This document shows positions 9,849 to 19,071 of a stretch of 64,000 bases of DNA, in pieces. Origin of the DNA: Gammaproteobacteria bacterium. GTDB lineage: Bacteria > Pseudomonadota > Gammaproteobacteria > Xanthomonadales > Rhodanobacteraceae. A program made the position numbers and the translations under genes. The DNA lies in assembly GCA_021325195.1 (NCBI GenBank), contig JAJPHQ010000092.1, positions 1 to 64,000 on the forward strand. Direction: 5' to 3'. Under the pieces are notes generated by a model. It worked only from the letters and a program-made list of their open reading frames with translations, ran no database searches and was not told the origin of the DNA. How positions within the stretch are numbered: the first letter of the stretch is position 1; each line of letters starts with the position of its first letter.

Positions 9849-10502
9849 ATGTCGCGGCAAAGGCTGTTTGCCGCCGCGTGCGCCACGCTGGGGGCGTGCG
9901 CCCTGCTGCTGCAGTTGTGGTTGAACCTTCGGGCCGCCCACACGGCTGGCGTGACGGAATGGCGTGCGCTGTGGCGTTATCTCGGCTATTTCACCATTCT
10001 GACCAATCTGCTGGCCGTGCTCGCCTTGAGCGCGTGGGCAGCCGCGCCATTCGGCACCCGGCGGCGATTTGCATCCGGGGTGGAAGCCCAGACCGCAACG
10101 GCCGTCGCGATCGTGATGGTCGCGGTCATCTACCACTTGCTGTTGAGCCACCTGTGGCGGCCCGAAGGCTGGCAATGGGTGGCCGATCAACTCCTGCACA
10201 CGGCCATGCCGGCGTTGTTCGCGTTGCATTGGTGGATTGCGGTGCCCAAGGCGGGGCTGCGCTGGTCGCACCTGCCCGCATGCCTCCCTTATCCCGTGCT
10301 GTACGCCGCGTATCTGCTGTTGCGTGGTGCGGCCGACGGCTGGTATCCGTATCCCTTCGTCGATGTGAACGTGCTCGGTGATCCGCGTGTCGCGGTGAAT
10401 GCCGTGGCGATCCTTGCCGCATTCGTCGTGCTCGCCGGCCTGCTGATCGCGCTGGGTCGCTGGCAGGCGCGGCAAACCTCGCAGGTTCAGCCGGCAAAAT
10501 AA
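9849..10502 (+). CDS. Pr6Pr-type six-helix membrane protein
   Basis: 217 residues with about six hydrophobic spans. The YLGYFTILTNLL block near residue 45, LLSHLWRPEGWQ and HTAMPALFALHW are characteristic of the Pr6Pr/FAR-17a-like membrane family, which has no firmly assigned function in bacteria. It begins 7 bases after ubiE and ends 10 bases before the aminopeptidase gene, so the three are probably co-transcribed. The family assignment is by remembered signature; the function is unknown. Confidence 0.8.
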   Translation: MSRQRLFAAACATLGACALLLQLWLNLRAAHTAGVTEWRALWRYLGYFTILTNLLAVLALSAWAAAPFGTRRRFASGVEAQTATAVAIVMVAVIYHLLLSHLWRPEGWQWVADQLLHTAMPALFALHWWIAVPKAGLRWSHLPACLPYPVLYAAYLLLRGAADGWYPYPFVDVNVLGDPRVAVNAVAILAAFVVLAGLLIALGRWQARQTSQVQPAK

Positions 10503-10512
10503 CCCCACGACC

Positions 10513-11463
10513 ATGCGCGAGTTGTATCCGGAAATCGAACCATTTCGCATCGAGCGTCTCGCCGTCAGCGCAAGGCACACGCTGCACGTCGAGGAGTGCG
10601 GCAATCCGGATGGCCTGCCGGTGGTGTTCCTGCACGGCGGCCCCGGCGCGGGGCTCTCGCGCTACCACCGCCGCTTCTTCGACCCCGCGCGCTGGCGCGT
10701 GGTGCTGTTCGACCAGCGCGGCGCGGGCCGATCGACGCCGTTCGCCGGTCTCGAGGACAACACCACGCAATCGCTGGTCGCCGACATCGAGAGGATTCGC
10801 GAACATCTCGGCATCGAACGCTGGGTGGTGTTCGGCGGCTCGTGGGGTTCCACCCTGGGTCTCGTCTACGCGCAGGCGCATCCGGAGCGGGCGCTGGCGC
10901 TGGTGCTGCGCGGCATCTTCCTCGCCCGGCCGGAGGAAATCCGCTGGTTCTACGAGGAAGGCGGCGCCTCGCGGCTGCTGCCGGAAAAATGGCAGCGCTT
11001 TGCGTCGGTGATTCCACCGGAGGAGCGCGGCGCGATGCTGGAGGCGTACTGGAAACGCCTGACCGGCGATGACGAAACGGCGCGTGTGGCCGCGGCGCAG
11101 GCGTGGGGAGCATGGGAAGGCAGCGCGCTCACGCTGGAGGAATCGCCCGAAACCGAGGCGGAATTCGCGGCGCCCGGGGTGGCGGTGAGCCTTGCGCGGA
11201 TCGAGGCGCATTATTTCCGCCACGGCGCGTTCCTCGAACCGGATCAGCTGCTGCGCGACGTCGCGAAGATCCGGCATATCCCCGCGACCATCGTGCATGG
11301 CCGTTACGACCTGATCTGCCCGGTCAAGAACGCGTTCGACCTGCACCGGGCTTGGCCGGAAGCGGAATACCACGTGGTGGTGGCGGGGCACGCGGCCACC
11401 GAACCCGCGATCGTGGACAGGCTGGTCACGGCCACCGACGCTTTCGCCGGTCGCTTCGCCTGA
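10513..11463 (+). CDS. pip: proline iminopeptidase (S33 alpha/beta hydrolase)
   Basis: 316 residues. It has HGGPGAG for the oxyanion hole (residues ~41-47), DQRGAGRS, and the nucleophile elbow GGSWGS with Ser110. The acid and histidine are placed in RYDLICP and AGHAATEP near the C-terminus. Members remove N-terminal proline from peptides in the cytoplasm, fitting the other peptidases in the window. There is no signal peptide. It follows the membrane gene at 9849 on the same strand. Confidence 0.93.
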   Translation: MRELYPEIEPFRIERLAVSARHTLHVEECGNPDGLPVVFLHGGPGAGLSRYHRRFFDPARWRVVLFDQRGAGRSTPFAGLEDNTTQSLVADIERIREHLGIERWVVFGGSWGSTLGLVYAQAHPERALALVLRGIFLARPEEIRWFYEEGGASRLLPEKWQRFASVIPPEERGAMLEAYWKRLTGDDETARVAAAQAWGAWEGSALTLEESPETEAEFAAPGVAVSLARIEAHYFRHGAFLEPDQLLRDVAKIRHIPATIVHGRYDLICPVKNAFDLHRAWPEAEYHVVVAGHAATEPAIVDRLVTATDAFAGRFA

Positions 11464-11593
11464 AGTCGAAAGGGCCAACGCAAACCGTCCGCGGAGGGAC
11501 GCGAACGAGGCAATGACAGGGAAATCAGTCAAGCCTGTTTGGGTTCCTCGCGCTCACCGGCGGACTGCTTTTGCCCGCAAGACCGCGCAAGAC

Positions 11594-12280
11594 TTATGCG
11601 GCCGCGCGCAGATCCTGCGTCACCGTGCCCCAATGCGCGACTTCGGCCTCGTGCCCGGTGTCGCGCCAGGTTTCGGCCAGCGCGCCGCGGTACCAGTCCT
11701 GCATCGACGGCAGCGCCAGCAGGCGTTGCGCGTAGGCCAGCGCGGTGGCGTCGATCGGCGGCGAGTAGGTCTGGATCCGGAACGCGACCGGCGCGAAGAA
11801 CGCATCGGCCGCGCTGAACGCTGAGCCGGCGAGGAACGGACCGCCGAAGCGCTGCAGGCCTTCGTTCCACAGTTCGCCGATGCGGGCGAGATCGCGCGCC
11901 AGCGCGTCGTCGATCCGGTGCAGCCGCACCCGGATGCCGCAGTTCATCGTGCACTGCGTGCGCAGCACGCTGAAGCCCGAGTGCATCTCCGCGGCGGCGC
12001 AGCGCGCCCATGCGCGCGCGGCCTTGCCTGCCGGCCATACCCCGGGATGCGCCTCGGCGAGGTATTCGGTGATCGCCAGCGAATCCCACACCGTGATCGC
12101 GCCATCGACGAGGCACGGCACCTTGCCGCTGGGCGAGAACGTCCGGAAGGTTTGCCAGCTCGAACCGGTGTCGAACTTCACCAGCTTTTCCTCGAACGGA
12201 ATGCCGAGTTCGCGCAGCAGCACCCACGGGCGCAGCGACCACGAGGAATAGTTCTTGTTGGCGATGTACAGCGTCGGCAT
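11594..12280 (-). CDS. glutathione S-transferase family protein
   Basis: 228 residues. The N-terminal thioredoxin-like domain begins MPTLYIANKNYSSWSLRPW, with the catalytic-type serine in SSWSLRP, and has GKVPCLVDG (cis-Pro) and DSLAITEYLAE for glutathione binding. The helical C-terminal domain contains FGGPFLAGSAFSAADAFFAPVAFR. This resembles the bacterial group including E. coli YfcF-like enzymes. The start is the ATG at 12278-12280; a longer frame upstream has no family support. It is divergent from the M1 peptidase gene. The 130 bases between it and pip hold nothing I could identify. Confidence 0.9.
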   Translation of the reverse strand: MPTLYIANKNYSSWSLRPWVLLRELGIPFEEKLVKFDTGSSWQTFRTFSPSGKVPCLVDGAITVWDSLAITEYLAEAHPGVWPAGKAARAWARCAAAEMHSGFSVLRTQCTMNCGIRVRLHRIDDALARDLARIGELWNEGLQRFGGPFLAGSAFSAADAFFAPVAFRIQTYSPPIDATALAYAQRLLALPSMQDWYRGALAETWRDTGHEAEVAHWGTVTQDLRAAA

Positions 12281-12414
12281 GGCACGGTCTCCGCGGATCG
12301 AAAGGGCGGATTCTACGCCCGCCGGCCTTCCCGCAAGCCCGGCACCTTCCGCACGGGTGAAACGGGACACGACGCTGGCATACTGCGCGTTTCCATCATC
12401 GACCAGAGTGCCGC

Positions 12415-14307
12415 ATGCGCCTGCTTTCCACCTTCGCCCTCGGCGCGTTCCTGCTGCCGATCGCCGCCCACGCCGACGACCCGCACTCGTACGCCCGGCC
12501 CGGGCAGGTGGTCGTGACGCACCTCGATCTCGACCTCAAGCTCGATTTTCCGCACCGGCAGCTCGACGGCGTCGCCACGCTGACGCTGCACTGGAAGAAT
12601 CCTTCGGTCACGCAACTGGTGCTGGACACCAGCGACCTGAAGATCGCCTCGGTCGAGGCGGTGGACGCCGATGGCAAGACCCGCACGCTGCGCTACGAAC
12701 TCGCGCCGCCCGGCAGGCAACTGGGCAGCAAGCTCACGATCGAAACGCCGAACCGTCCGCGCGCGGTGCGGATCGCCTACACGACCTCGCCCGGCGCCAG
12801 CGGCCTGCAATGGCTCGAGCCTGCGCAGACCGCGGGCGGCACGCAGCCTTTCATGTTCTCGCAGTCCGAATCGATCCACGCGCGCTCGTGGGTGCCGCTG
12901 CAGGATTCGCCCGCGATCCGCTTCACCTGGCACGCGCACGTCACCGCGCCGCAGAACGTGAGGGTGGTGATGAGCGCGCCCAACGATCCGAAGCATCCGC
13001 TGGACGGTTCGTTCGACTTCACCCAGGCGCATCCGGTGCCCTCGTACCTGCTGGCGATCGCCGCGGGCGACCTGCAGGTGCGCGAAACCGGGCCGCGTTC
13101 GGCGGTGTACGCGGAACCTTCGGTGGTGGACAAGGCCGCGCGCGAGTTTTCCGACACCGAGAAGATGATCGAGACGGCGGAATCGCTGTACGGTTCGTAC
13201 CGCTGGGGCCGTTACGACATTCTCGTTCTTCCGCCTTCGTTCCCGTTCGGCGGCATGGAAAACCCCAACATGACCTTCGCGACGCCCACCATCATCGTGG
13301 GCGACAAGAGCCTGGTCAGCGTGATCTCGCATGAGCTCGCGCACTCGTGGTCGGGCAACCTGGTGACCGCCGCGTCGTGGCGCGACATCTGGTTGAACGA
13401 GGGCATCACCACCTACGTGCAGGGCCGGATCACCGAGGCGCTGTACGGCAGGCGCCAGGCCACCGAAGAGACCCTGCTGGCGATCCGCAACCTGCAGAAG
13501 ACCATCGGCGCGATGCCGGAGAACAGCCAGCGTCTCGCGCCGGAGCCGCGCAAGGTCGATGCGGACGATGAACTGTCCGACGTCGCCTACGACAAGGGCT
13601 CGTGGTTCCTGCGCACGCTCGAACAGAGATTCGGCCGCCGGGCTTTCGATGCCTACCTGAAAGGCTATTTCGACCACTTCGCGTGGCGTTCCATCACCAC
13701 CGAGCAGATGCTGGCGTACCTCGAGCCCAACCTGATCGACAAGTATCCCGGCAGGATGAGCCGGGACGAAGTGAAGGAATGGGTGTACGGCGCCGGCATC
13801 CCGAAGGACGCACCGATTCCCGATTCGCCGCGCTTCGACGCGATCGACAAGGAACGCGCGGCGTTCCTCGCCGGGACACTCGCGGCCGACAAACTGGACG
13901 CGAAAACCTGGAACACGCAGGAGTGGATGTATTTCCTGGACGGCCTGCCCGACCAGCCGCAACCCGCGAAGATGCAGGCGCTGGACGCCGCCTGGCACCT
14001 CACCGGCACGCCCAACGCCGAGATCGGGATGCGCTGGTACGTGCACGCGATCGCCGCGGGGGACAAGGCCGTGTGGCCCGCCGCGGCCGGACACGTGACG
14101 CACATCGGACGGCTGTACCTGACGATGCCGGTGTACAAGGCCTTCGTGAAAACGCCGGAAGGTTTCGCCTACGCGCAGCAGGTGTACGCGAAAGCCGAGG
14201 GCGGTTATCACCCGCTGACCCGGATGGCGGTGGAACGGCTGTTCGCGAAGGCACGCAAGGACCTCACCGGCGACACCGGGGCGAAGCCTGCGGACAACGG
14301 GGGCTGA
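12415..14307 (+). CDS. secreted M1 family aminopeptidase (LTA4-hydrolase-like)
   Basis: 630 residues with a signal peptide (MRLLSTFALGAFLLPIAAHA). The exopeptidase motif GGMEN (Glu282) and the zinc site HELAH-x18-E (His306, His310, Glu329) are intact. YDKGSWFLRTLE contains the catalytic tyrosine region. The ARM-like helical C-terminal domain (SRDEVKEWVYGAGIP onward) resembles LTA4 hydrolase and cold-active aminopeptidases. It probably trims peptides in the periplasm. The lipase-like gene begins 7 bases downstream, so the two form one unit. Confidence 0.93.
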   Translation: MRLLSTFALGAFLLPIAAHADDPHSYARPGQVVVTHLDLDLKLDFPHRQLDGVATLTLHWKNPSVTQLVLDTSDLKIASVEAVDADGKTRTLRYELAPPGRQLGSKLTIETPNRPRAVRIAYTTSPGASGLQWLEPAQTAGGTQPFMFSQSESIHARSWVPLQDSPAIRFTWHAHVTAPQNVRVVMSAPNDPKHPLDGSFDFTQAHPVPSYLLAIAAGDLQVRETGPRSAVYAEPSVVDKAAREFSDTEKMIETAESLYGSYRWGRYDILVLPPSFPFGGMENPNMTFATPTIIVGDKSLVSVISHELAHSWSGNLVTAASWRDIWLNEGITTYVQGRITEALYGRRQATEETLLAIRNLQKTIGAMPENSQRLAPEPRKVDADDELSDVAYDKGSWFLRTLEQRFGRRAFDAYLKGYFDHFAWRSITTEQMLAYLEPNLIDKYPGRMSRDEVKEWVYGAGIPKDAPIPDSPRFDAIDKERAAFLAGTLAADKLDAKTWNTQEWMYFLDGLPDQPQPAKMQALDAAWHLTGTPNAEIGMRWYVHAIAAGDKAVWPAAAGHVTHIGRLYLTMPVYKAFVKTPEGFAYAQQVYAKAEGGYHPLTRMAVERLFAKARKDLTGDTGAKPADNGG

Positions 14308-14314
14308 GCGCGGC

Positions 14315-15313
14315 ATGCCGGAGCAATTCGCACGCAACGTCATCCTCGCCCGCGTCGCACTGCGCCTGAAAATCCTCGGCGCGTTGATTGCCGCGCTGGC
14401 GGTGATCGCGCTGGCGGTGTACTTCCTCGCGCCGCAGTGGGCGCTGCGCGGCGCGATGGCGTGGCAGGCGTGGCGCGACGGCCTGCACCGGCATGCGCTG
14501 CAGGTCGGCGACACCCGCTGGGTGTACTACGAGGGCGGCAAGCAGGACGGGCCGCCGCTGGTGCTGCTGCACGGCTACGGCGGTTCGCACGCGGACTGGC
14601 TGCTGGCCGCGCGCTATCTCACGCCCAACTTCCGGGTGATCGTGCCCGACCTGCCGGGCTGGGGCGATTCCACGCGCCATCCGGACGATGATTACGGCTA
14701 CGCTGCGCAGGTACGGCGTCTGCACGCCTTCCTCGAAGCCCTGCACCCGGGCAGGATCGCGTTGGCCGGGCATTCGATGGGCGGCGCGATCGCGGGGCTC
14801 TACGCCGCGGACTATCCCCGCGATGTCGGCGCGCTGATCCTGGTCGACAGCGCGGGCGTCGAGTTCAAGGAAAACGCCTTCACCCGCGAACTGAAGTCCG
14901 GCCACAACCCGTTCGACTACGACGACCGCGCGGGCTTCGAGAAGCTGGAATCGATGCTGTTCTCCAAGCCGCCCTCGCTGCCGGCGCGCATCCAGGACGT
15001 GTTCGTTGCGCGTTCGATCCACGACCGCGTGTTCGACGACAAGGTGCTGCATGCAATCACAGCGCCCGGCGAACGCTACGCGCTGCAGCCGAAACTGCCC
15101 GACATCACCGCGTCCACGCTGGCGATCTGGTGCACGAAGGACCGGATCATCGACATCTCCGCGCTGGACGCGATCCGCAAGGGGCTGACCCACGCGCCGC
15201 GGATCGGCGTCACCGAACTCACCGGTTGCGGGCACATGTCGATCATGGAACGTCCGCGCGAGGTGGCCGACTCGATCACCCGCTTCGTGCTGCTGCCTGC
15301 CGGCGTCCCCTGA
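14315..15313 (+). CDS. membrane-anchored alpha/beta hydrolase (lipase/esterase-like)
   Basis: 332 residues. A hydrophobic anchor lies at residues ~9-40 (LKILGALIAALAVIALAVYF), then the hydrolase core: LHGYGGSHADW, the nucleophile elbow GHSMGG (Ser154), the acid near STLAIWCTKDRIID, and the histidine in GCGHMSIMERP. The layout matches lipases of the Pseudomonas/Psychrobacter anchored type. The substrate is unknown; a lipid ester is likely. It is probably co-transcribed with the M1 peptidase. The convergent spacer to 15452 holds G+C-rich dyads without a T run. Confidence 0.88.
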   Translation: MPEQFARNVILARVALRLKILGALIAALAVIALAVYFLAPQWALRGAMAWQAWRDGLHRHALQVGDTRWVYYEGGKQDGPPLVLLHGYGGSHADWLLAARYLTPNFRVIVPDLPGWGDSTRHPDDDYGYAAQVRRLHAFLEALHPGRIALAGHSMGGAIAGLYAADYPRDVGALILVDSAGVEFKENAFTRELKSGHNPFDYDDRAGFEKLESMLFSKPPSLPARIQDVFVARSIHDRVFDDKVLHAITAPGERYALQPKLPDITASTLAIWCTKDRIIDISALDAIRKGLTHAPRIGVTELTGCGHMSIMERPREVADSITRFVLLPAGVP

Positions 15314-15452
15314 AGGCCGCCGCGCTGCCGCGGCGCGATCAGCCGACGGCCGATCCTGCGGCTGCGCAGGGCGTTCGGCCATCGCGTGATCGTCGCCGTG
15401 CGCGAGGGTCGCGGCGAGACTGATCGGCTGCGACCCGCGGCCACCCGGCGCG

Positions 15453-16211
15453 TCAATCGACCGGCGCGATCAGCCGCTCCATCTCGGCCTTGAGGATGGC
15501 GCCGTGTTCGCGCAGCCAGTCGCGCTGCGACTGGTAGCCAGGCATCACCGATTCGACGCGCGCCCAGAAGCGCGACGAATGGCTGCGCACGCGCAGGTGA
15601 CACAGTTCGTGCACCAGCACGTAGCGCAGCGCGGCGGGCGGGGCGAGTCCCAGCGCCAGGTCCAGCGTCACCCGGTCGTGCGAATCGAGGCTGCACCACA
15701 GGCTCTTCATCGGCTTGATCTTGAGGCCGGTCGGCGCGACGCCCAGTTGTGCGACCGCCTGCGCCATCCAGCGCGACAGGTCGCGGCGCATGTGGGTTTC
15801 CAGAAACGACGCGAGCAGGTTGCGTGCGGCCGGCAGCGCATGGGTGAACGGCCGCGGCACGTGGATGCGCAACTCGCCGCCGCGGTCCTCGATGTGCGGG
15901 TATTCGCTTTCGCGCCAGGTGAGTTCCACGCTCTCGCCGCGCAGCGGGATCAGCGTGGGCACGCCCGCGCGCAGCGGCGGCGGTCCGCGGCGCGGCACGC
16001 GCAGTTCGCTCAGCTTGCGTTCCAGCCAGTCGCTGTTCTCGCGCAGGAACGCATAGACCTGCGCGGGATGGGTGCCGCGCGGATACGACACGCGCGCGCC
16101 GTGCGGCGTCACCGACAGCCGCAGGCGCCGCGCGCGCGGGTGCACGGCCTTCAGCACCTTGATGGTGCCGCCCCTGCCCGCCAGTTCCACCCAGTCGCCG
16201 CTCGCCATCAT
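15453..16211 (-). CDS. YgjP-like M48/DUF45 metallopeptidase
   Basis: 252 residues. The HELCHLRVRSHSSRFW block (HExxH, with the third His six residues on) is the signature of the YgjP/SprT-like group. The N-terminal part has RARRLRLSVTPHGARVSYP, typical of DUF45. E. coli YgjP is called a metal-dependent hydrolase of poorly known substrate, so no specific role is proposed. The ATG at 16209-16211 overlaps the rdgC stop (ATGA), indicating coupling; a second ATG follows immediately at 16208. Confidence 0.88.
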   Translation of the reverse strand: MMASGDWVELAGRGGTIKVLKAVHPRARRLRLSVTPHGARVSYPRGTHPAQVYAFLRENSDWLERKLSELRVPRRGPPPLRAGVPTLIPLRGESVELTWRESEYPHIEDRGGELRIHVPRPFTHALPAARNLLASFLETHMRRDLSRWMAQAVAQLGVAPTGLKIKPMKSLWCSLDSHDRVTLDLALGLAPPAALRYVLVHELCHLRVRSHSSRFWARVESVMPGYQSQRDWLREHGAILKAEMERLIAPVD

Positions 16212-17134
16212 GCCGCCTTCTTGCTTGCTTCGTCCGGGCGTTCGAGCCCGAACCATTTTTCGAATTCCAGCAACAGCCGTTCCAGTTCCAGCGTCATCAG
16301 CGCGAAGCGCGCGTCGAGCTCGGCTTCCGCGGAATCGCGCCCGTCGGCGTCGAGCACGTCCTGCACGACGTCGAGAAAACGCAACTTGCGGATCACCAGA
16401 TCGTCGCCGAGCAGAAAGCTCGCGCGGTCCTCGAACTGCAAGCCGAGCTGGAACACCTGCTTGCCGCGTTTGAGATGAGCCCGAACCTCGGCGCTTTCAA
16501 GTTCCTGACGGCGGCAGCGGATCACCGCTCCGCCGGCCGGATCGCGCAGCTCGCACTCGTCGCCCAACGCCAGCCCGCCGGGTAGCTTGCCATGCGCGAG
16601 CCAATCGGTCATCAGGGCGCGCGGGGTTTCGGCGGCGGTCAGGGGCTGGGCCGGGAAGCTGCCCAGCGCCTCGCGCAATGCGGCCAGGACCGCCTCGGCG
16701 GCCTTGCGGCTGGCGGTGTCCAGCACCAGCCAGCCGTTTTTCGTGTCCAGGTAGGCATTTAGCCGGGAGGGCCGGATGAAGGCCTGGGGCAGCAGGCTGT
16801 CCAGCACCTCGGCTCTGAGCGCGCGCCGCTGGCGGCCGCCGACCGGGCGGCCCCGGCGTCCGGCCTCCTTGCGCAGGCGCTTGGCGAGCTCGGCGTTGAC
16901 CACCGCCGCCGGCAGCAGTTTTTCCTCGGCGCCGAGGGTGAACAGGGTGGCCTTGCCGACGGTGTGGGCCAGCGCTTCCGAATCCGGCCCGAACGGCGAC
17001 ACGAAGCCGCGCGTCACCGTTTCCAGCGGCCCGCACGGGCGCAGGGCGTGTTCCGCCAGCGCGGCATCGAAATCCTTCAGCATCCCGGCGACCGCGGGCG
17101 AAAAGCGGAACAGGGTCAGATTGCGGAAGAACAT
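16208..17134 (-). CDS. rdgC: RdgC, recombination-associated DNA-binding protein
   Basis: 308 residues, starting MFFRNLTLFRF as RdgC proteins do. FVSPFG near residue 45, LLPAAVVNAELAKRL, RPSRLNAYLDTKNGWLVLDTAS and the C-terminal EFEKWFGLERP are all family features. RdgC forms a ring around duplex DNA and restrains RecA loading. A CT-rich repeat tract lies directly upstream of the start (see 17139-17180). Confidence 0.95.
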   Translation of the reverse strand: MFFRNLTLFRFSPAVAGMLKDFDAALAEHALRPCGPLETVTRGFVSPFGPDSEALAHTVGKATLFTLGAEEKLLPAAVVNAELAKRLRKEAGRRGRPVGGRQRRALRAEVLDSLLPQAFIRPSRLNAYLDTKNGWLVLDTASRKAAEAVLAALREALGSFPAQPLTAAETPRALMTDWLAHGKLPGGLALGDECELRDPAGGAVIRCRRQELESAEVRAHLKRGKQVFQLGLQFEDRASFLLGDDLVIRKLRFLDVVQDVLDADGRDSAEAELDARFALMTLELERLLLEFEKWFGLERPDEASKKAA

Positions 17135-17138
17135 GGGT

Positions 17139-17180
17139 GGGGAGACGAAGAGACGAGGAGATGAAGAGACGGAGATACGG
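17139..17180. repeat. GAGACG-type degenerate microsatellite
   Basis: Imperfect tandem text built on GAGACG/GAGATG units between rdgC and ttcA. The same unit recurs at 47429-47458, where it runs into the 3' end of hslV. It sits in the rdgC leader on the minus strand. Confidence 0.6.
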
Positions 17181-17205
17181 AACTCGCTGTTACCGGAGCC
17201 GCTTT

Positions 17206-18090
17206 CTATTCGTCTGCCCGTCTCCTGGGGTCTTCGCCCCGCAACCACGCATGCGCATCGGCACGTGATGCGTTTTCGCGCGAGCCGAGCGAGGCGAAGT
17301 CGAACCATTCCGGATCGGCCAGTTGCGAAGGCGCGACGTTGCAAAGCGCGCGAAACATGATCTCGCTGCGGCCGGGATGCTCGCGTTCCCATTGATCCAG
17401 CATCTTGCGCACCTGCCTGCGCTGCAGGTTTTCCTGTGAACCGCACAGGTTGCAGGGAATCAGCGGGAACCCGCGTTGCGCGGCGTAGTCGGCAATCTCG
17501 TCCTCGCGGCAATACGCCAGCGGCCGGATCACCACGTGCCTGCCGTCGTCGGCGAGCAGCTTGGGCGGCATCGCCTTCAGCGTGCCGCCGTGGAACAGGT
17601 TCAGGAAAAACGTCGCGAGGATGTCGTCGCGGTGATGGCCCAGTGCGATCCTGGTGAACCCTTCGCGCTCGGCAAACGCATACAGCGCGCCGCGCCGCAG
17701 CCGCGAGCACAGCCCGCAGTACGTCTTGCCCTCCGGCACCACGCGCTGCACCACACTCCAGGTGTCCTGCTCGATCGCCCGGAACGGCACGCCGCGCGCG
17801 CGGCAGTAATCCGGGATCACGTGCGCCGGAAAGCCGGGCTGCTTCTGGTCCAGATTCACCGCGACCAGTTCGAACCTCACCGGCGCCTTGGCCTGCAACG
17901 ACAGCAGCAGGTCCAGCAGCGTCCACGAATCCTTGCCGCCGGACAGGCACACCATCACCCGGTCGCCGTCCTCGATCATGTGGTAATCGGCGATCGCGCG
18001 GCCGACCGCGTGGCGCAGGCGCTTGCCCAGCCGGGCGGCTTCGTGCGCCTGTCTGCGATCGGGCGGCGACTGGACGGCAGAGGTTTGCAT
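17206..18090 (-). CDS. ttcA: TtcA, tRNA 2-thiocytidine(32) synthetase
   Basis: 294 residues. The PP-loop ATP site SGGKDS lies at ~50-55. CxxC cysteine pairs occur in [11 protein letters not shown] and [15 protein letters not shown], the iron-sulfur-binding and RNA-binding parts of Ttc[17 protein letters not shown] is also diagnostic. It thiolates C32 of certain tRNAs using ATP. The start is the ATG at 18088-18090. It is divergent from the DUF465 gene. Confidence 0.96.
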   Translation of the reverse strand: MQTSAVQSPPDRRQAHEAARLGKRLRHAVGRAIADYHMIEDGDRVMVCLSGGKDSWTLLDLLLSLQAKAPVRFELVAVNLDQKQPGFPAHVIPDYCRARGVPFRAIEQDTWSVVQRVVPEGKTYCGLCSRLRRGALYAFAEREGFTRIALGHHRDDILATFFLNLFHGGTLKAMPPKLLADDGRHVVIRPLAYCREDEIADYAAQRGFPLIPCNLCGSQENLQRRQVRKMLDQWEREHPGRSEIMFRALCNVAPSQLADPEWFDFASLGSRENASRADAHAWLRGEDPRRRADE

Positions 18091-18169
18091 GGGCCGGTCA
18101 GTTTAGCGGGCCGCGCGGGCAAGCCCGCAAGCACGCGCCGGCGCTACACTGGCGTCCGGAGACGCGCCC

Positions 18170-18376
18170 ATGCAGCCGAACGACCCCGCCGCGCTGGCCC
18201 GGCGCCTGACCGAACTGCGCGAGGAACACCGCGACCTCGACGCCGCGATCGCCAGGCTGTCCGCCGATCCGGTCTGCGACCAGTTGCAGTTGACGCGCCT
18301 GAAGAAGCGCAAGCTGAAACTGAAGGACATGATCGCGTATTTCGAGAACAAGCTGATTCCGGATCTGGATGCCTGA
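18170..18376 (+). CDS. DUF465/YdcH-type small coiled protein
   Basis: 68 residues, strongly helical: LARRLTELREEHRDLDAAIARL and LKKRKLKLKDMIAYFE are the YdcH (DUF465) pattern. Family members are abundant small proteins with no settled function. It is divergent from ttcA with about 80 bases between starts. Confidence 0.88.
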   Translation: MQPNDPAALARRLTELREEHRDLDAAIARLSADPVCDQLQLTRLKKRKLKLKDMIAYFENKLIPDLDA

Positions 18377-18450
18377 AAGCAGGCAGCAGCGGACGACGCG
18401 TCGGGAGGAAACATGAGGGGCCGCGGCCGAGGACAAGCTGCGTGGTGCCA

Positions 18451-19071
18451 ATGCCGCTGATGCCGGTTGTCCTGCAGGACGAACACGTCGCGCTGGAGCC
18501 GCTGTCGCTCGCGCACGTTCCCGGCCTGGAACGTGCCGCGGCCGATGGCGAACTGTGGAAGCTGTGGTACACGGGCGTGCCCGCGCCCGGCGGCATGCGC
18601 GGCTACGTCGAACAGGCGCTGGCGATGCAGGCGGAGGGCACCGCGTTGCCGTTCGCGGTGCGCGACCAGTCCGACGGCGCGATCGCGGGCAGCACGCGCC
18701 TGTTCGGTTTCGAACCAAAACTGCCGCGCGTGGAGATCGGCTACACGTGGTACGCGGCCGGCCGCCAGCGCAGCCACGTCAATACCGCCTGCAAACGGCT
18801 GCTGCTGGGGCATGCGTTCGAAACGCTGCGCTGCGTGGCGGTGCAGTTCTGCACCGACCTCTACAACCAGGCCTCGCAGCGCGCGATCGAACGGCTGGGT
18901 GCGCGGCGTGACGGCATCCTGCGTTCGCACCGCCTGCGCGCCGACGGCAGCGTGCGCGACAGCGTGGTGTACAGCATCATTGCGGCCGAATGGCCGGACG
19001 TGCGGCGGCTGCTTGCGCTGAAGCTGTCCCGTCAGCGGTTTCCGCCACCACGTCGGGCGTCACCTTCATGA
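18451..19071 (+). CDS. GNAT acetyltransferase (RimJ/RimL-like)
   Basis: 206 residues. The N-terminal strand VVLQDEHVALEPLSLAH, EIGYTWYAAGRQRSHVNTACKRLLL (acetyl-CoA site region) and NQASQRAIERLGARRDGILR are typical of the RimL-like branch. It likely acetylates an amine of a protein or small molecule. The ATG at 18451 was chosen; a GTG lies two codons earlier. Its last 95 bases overlap the plsB 3' end on the opposite strand. Confidence 0.85.
   Translation: MPLMPVVLQDEHVALEPLSLAHVPGLERAAADGELWKLWYTGVPAPGGMRGYVEQALAMQAEGTALPFAVRDQSDGAIAGSTRLFGFEPKLPRVEIGYTWYAAGRQRSHVNTACKRLLLGHAFETLRCVAVQFCTDLYNQASQRAIERLGARRDGILRSHRLRADGSVRDSVVYSIIAAEWPDVRRLLALKLSRQRFPPPRRASPS

Noticed and set aside
12313-14514. 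733-codon open frame on the minus strand
   Set aside because: Shadow of the M1 peptidase, whose catalytic residues are all in the plus-strand frame.
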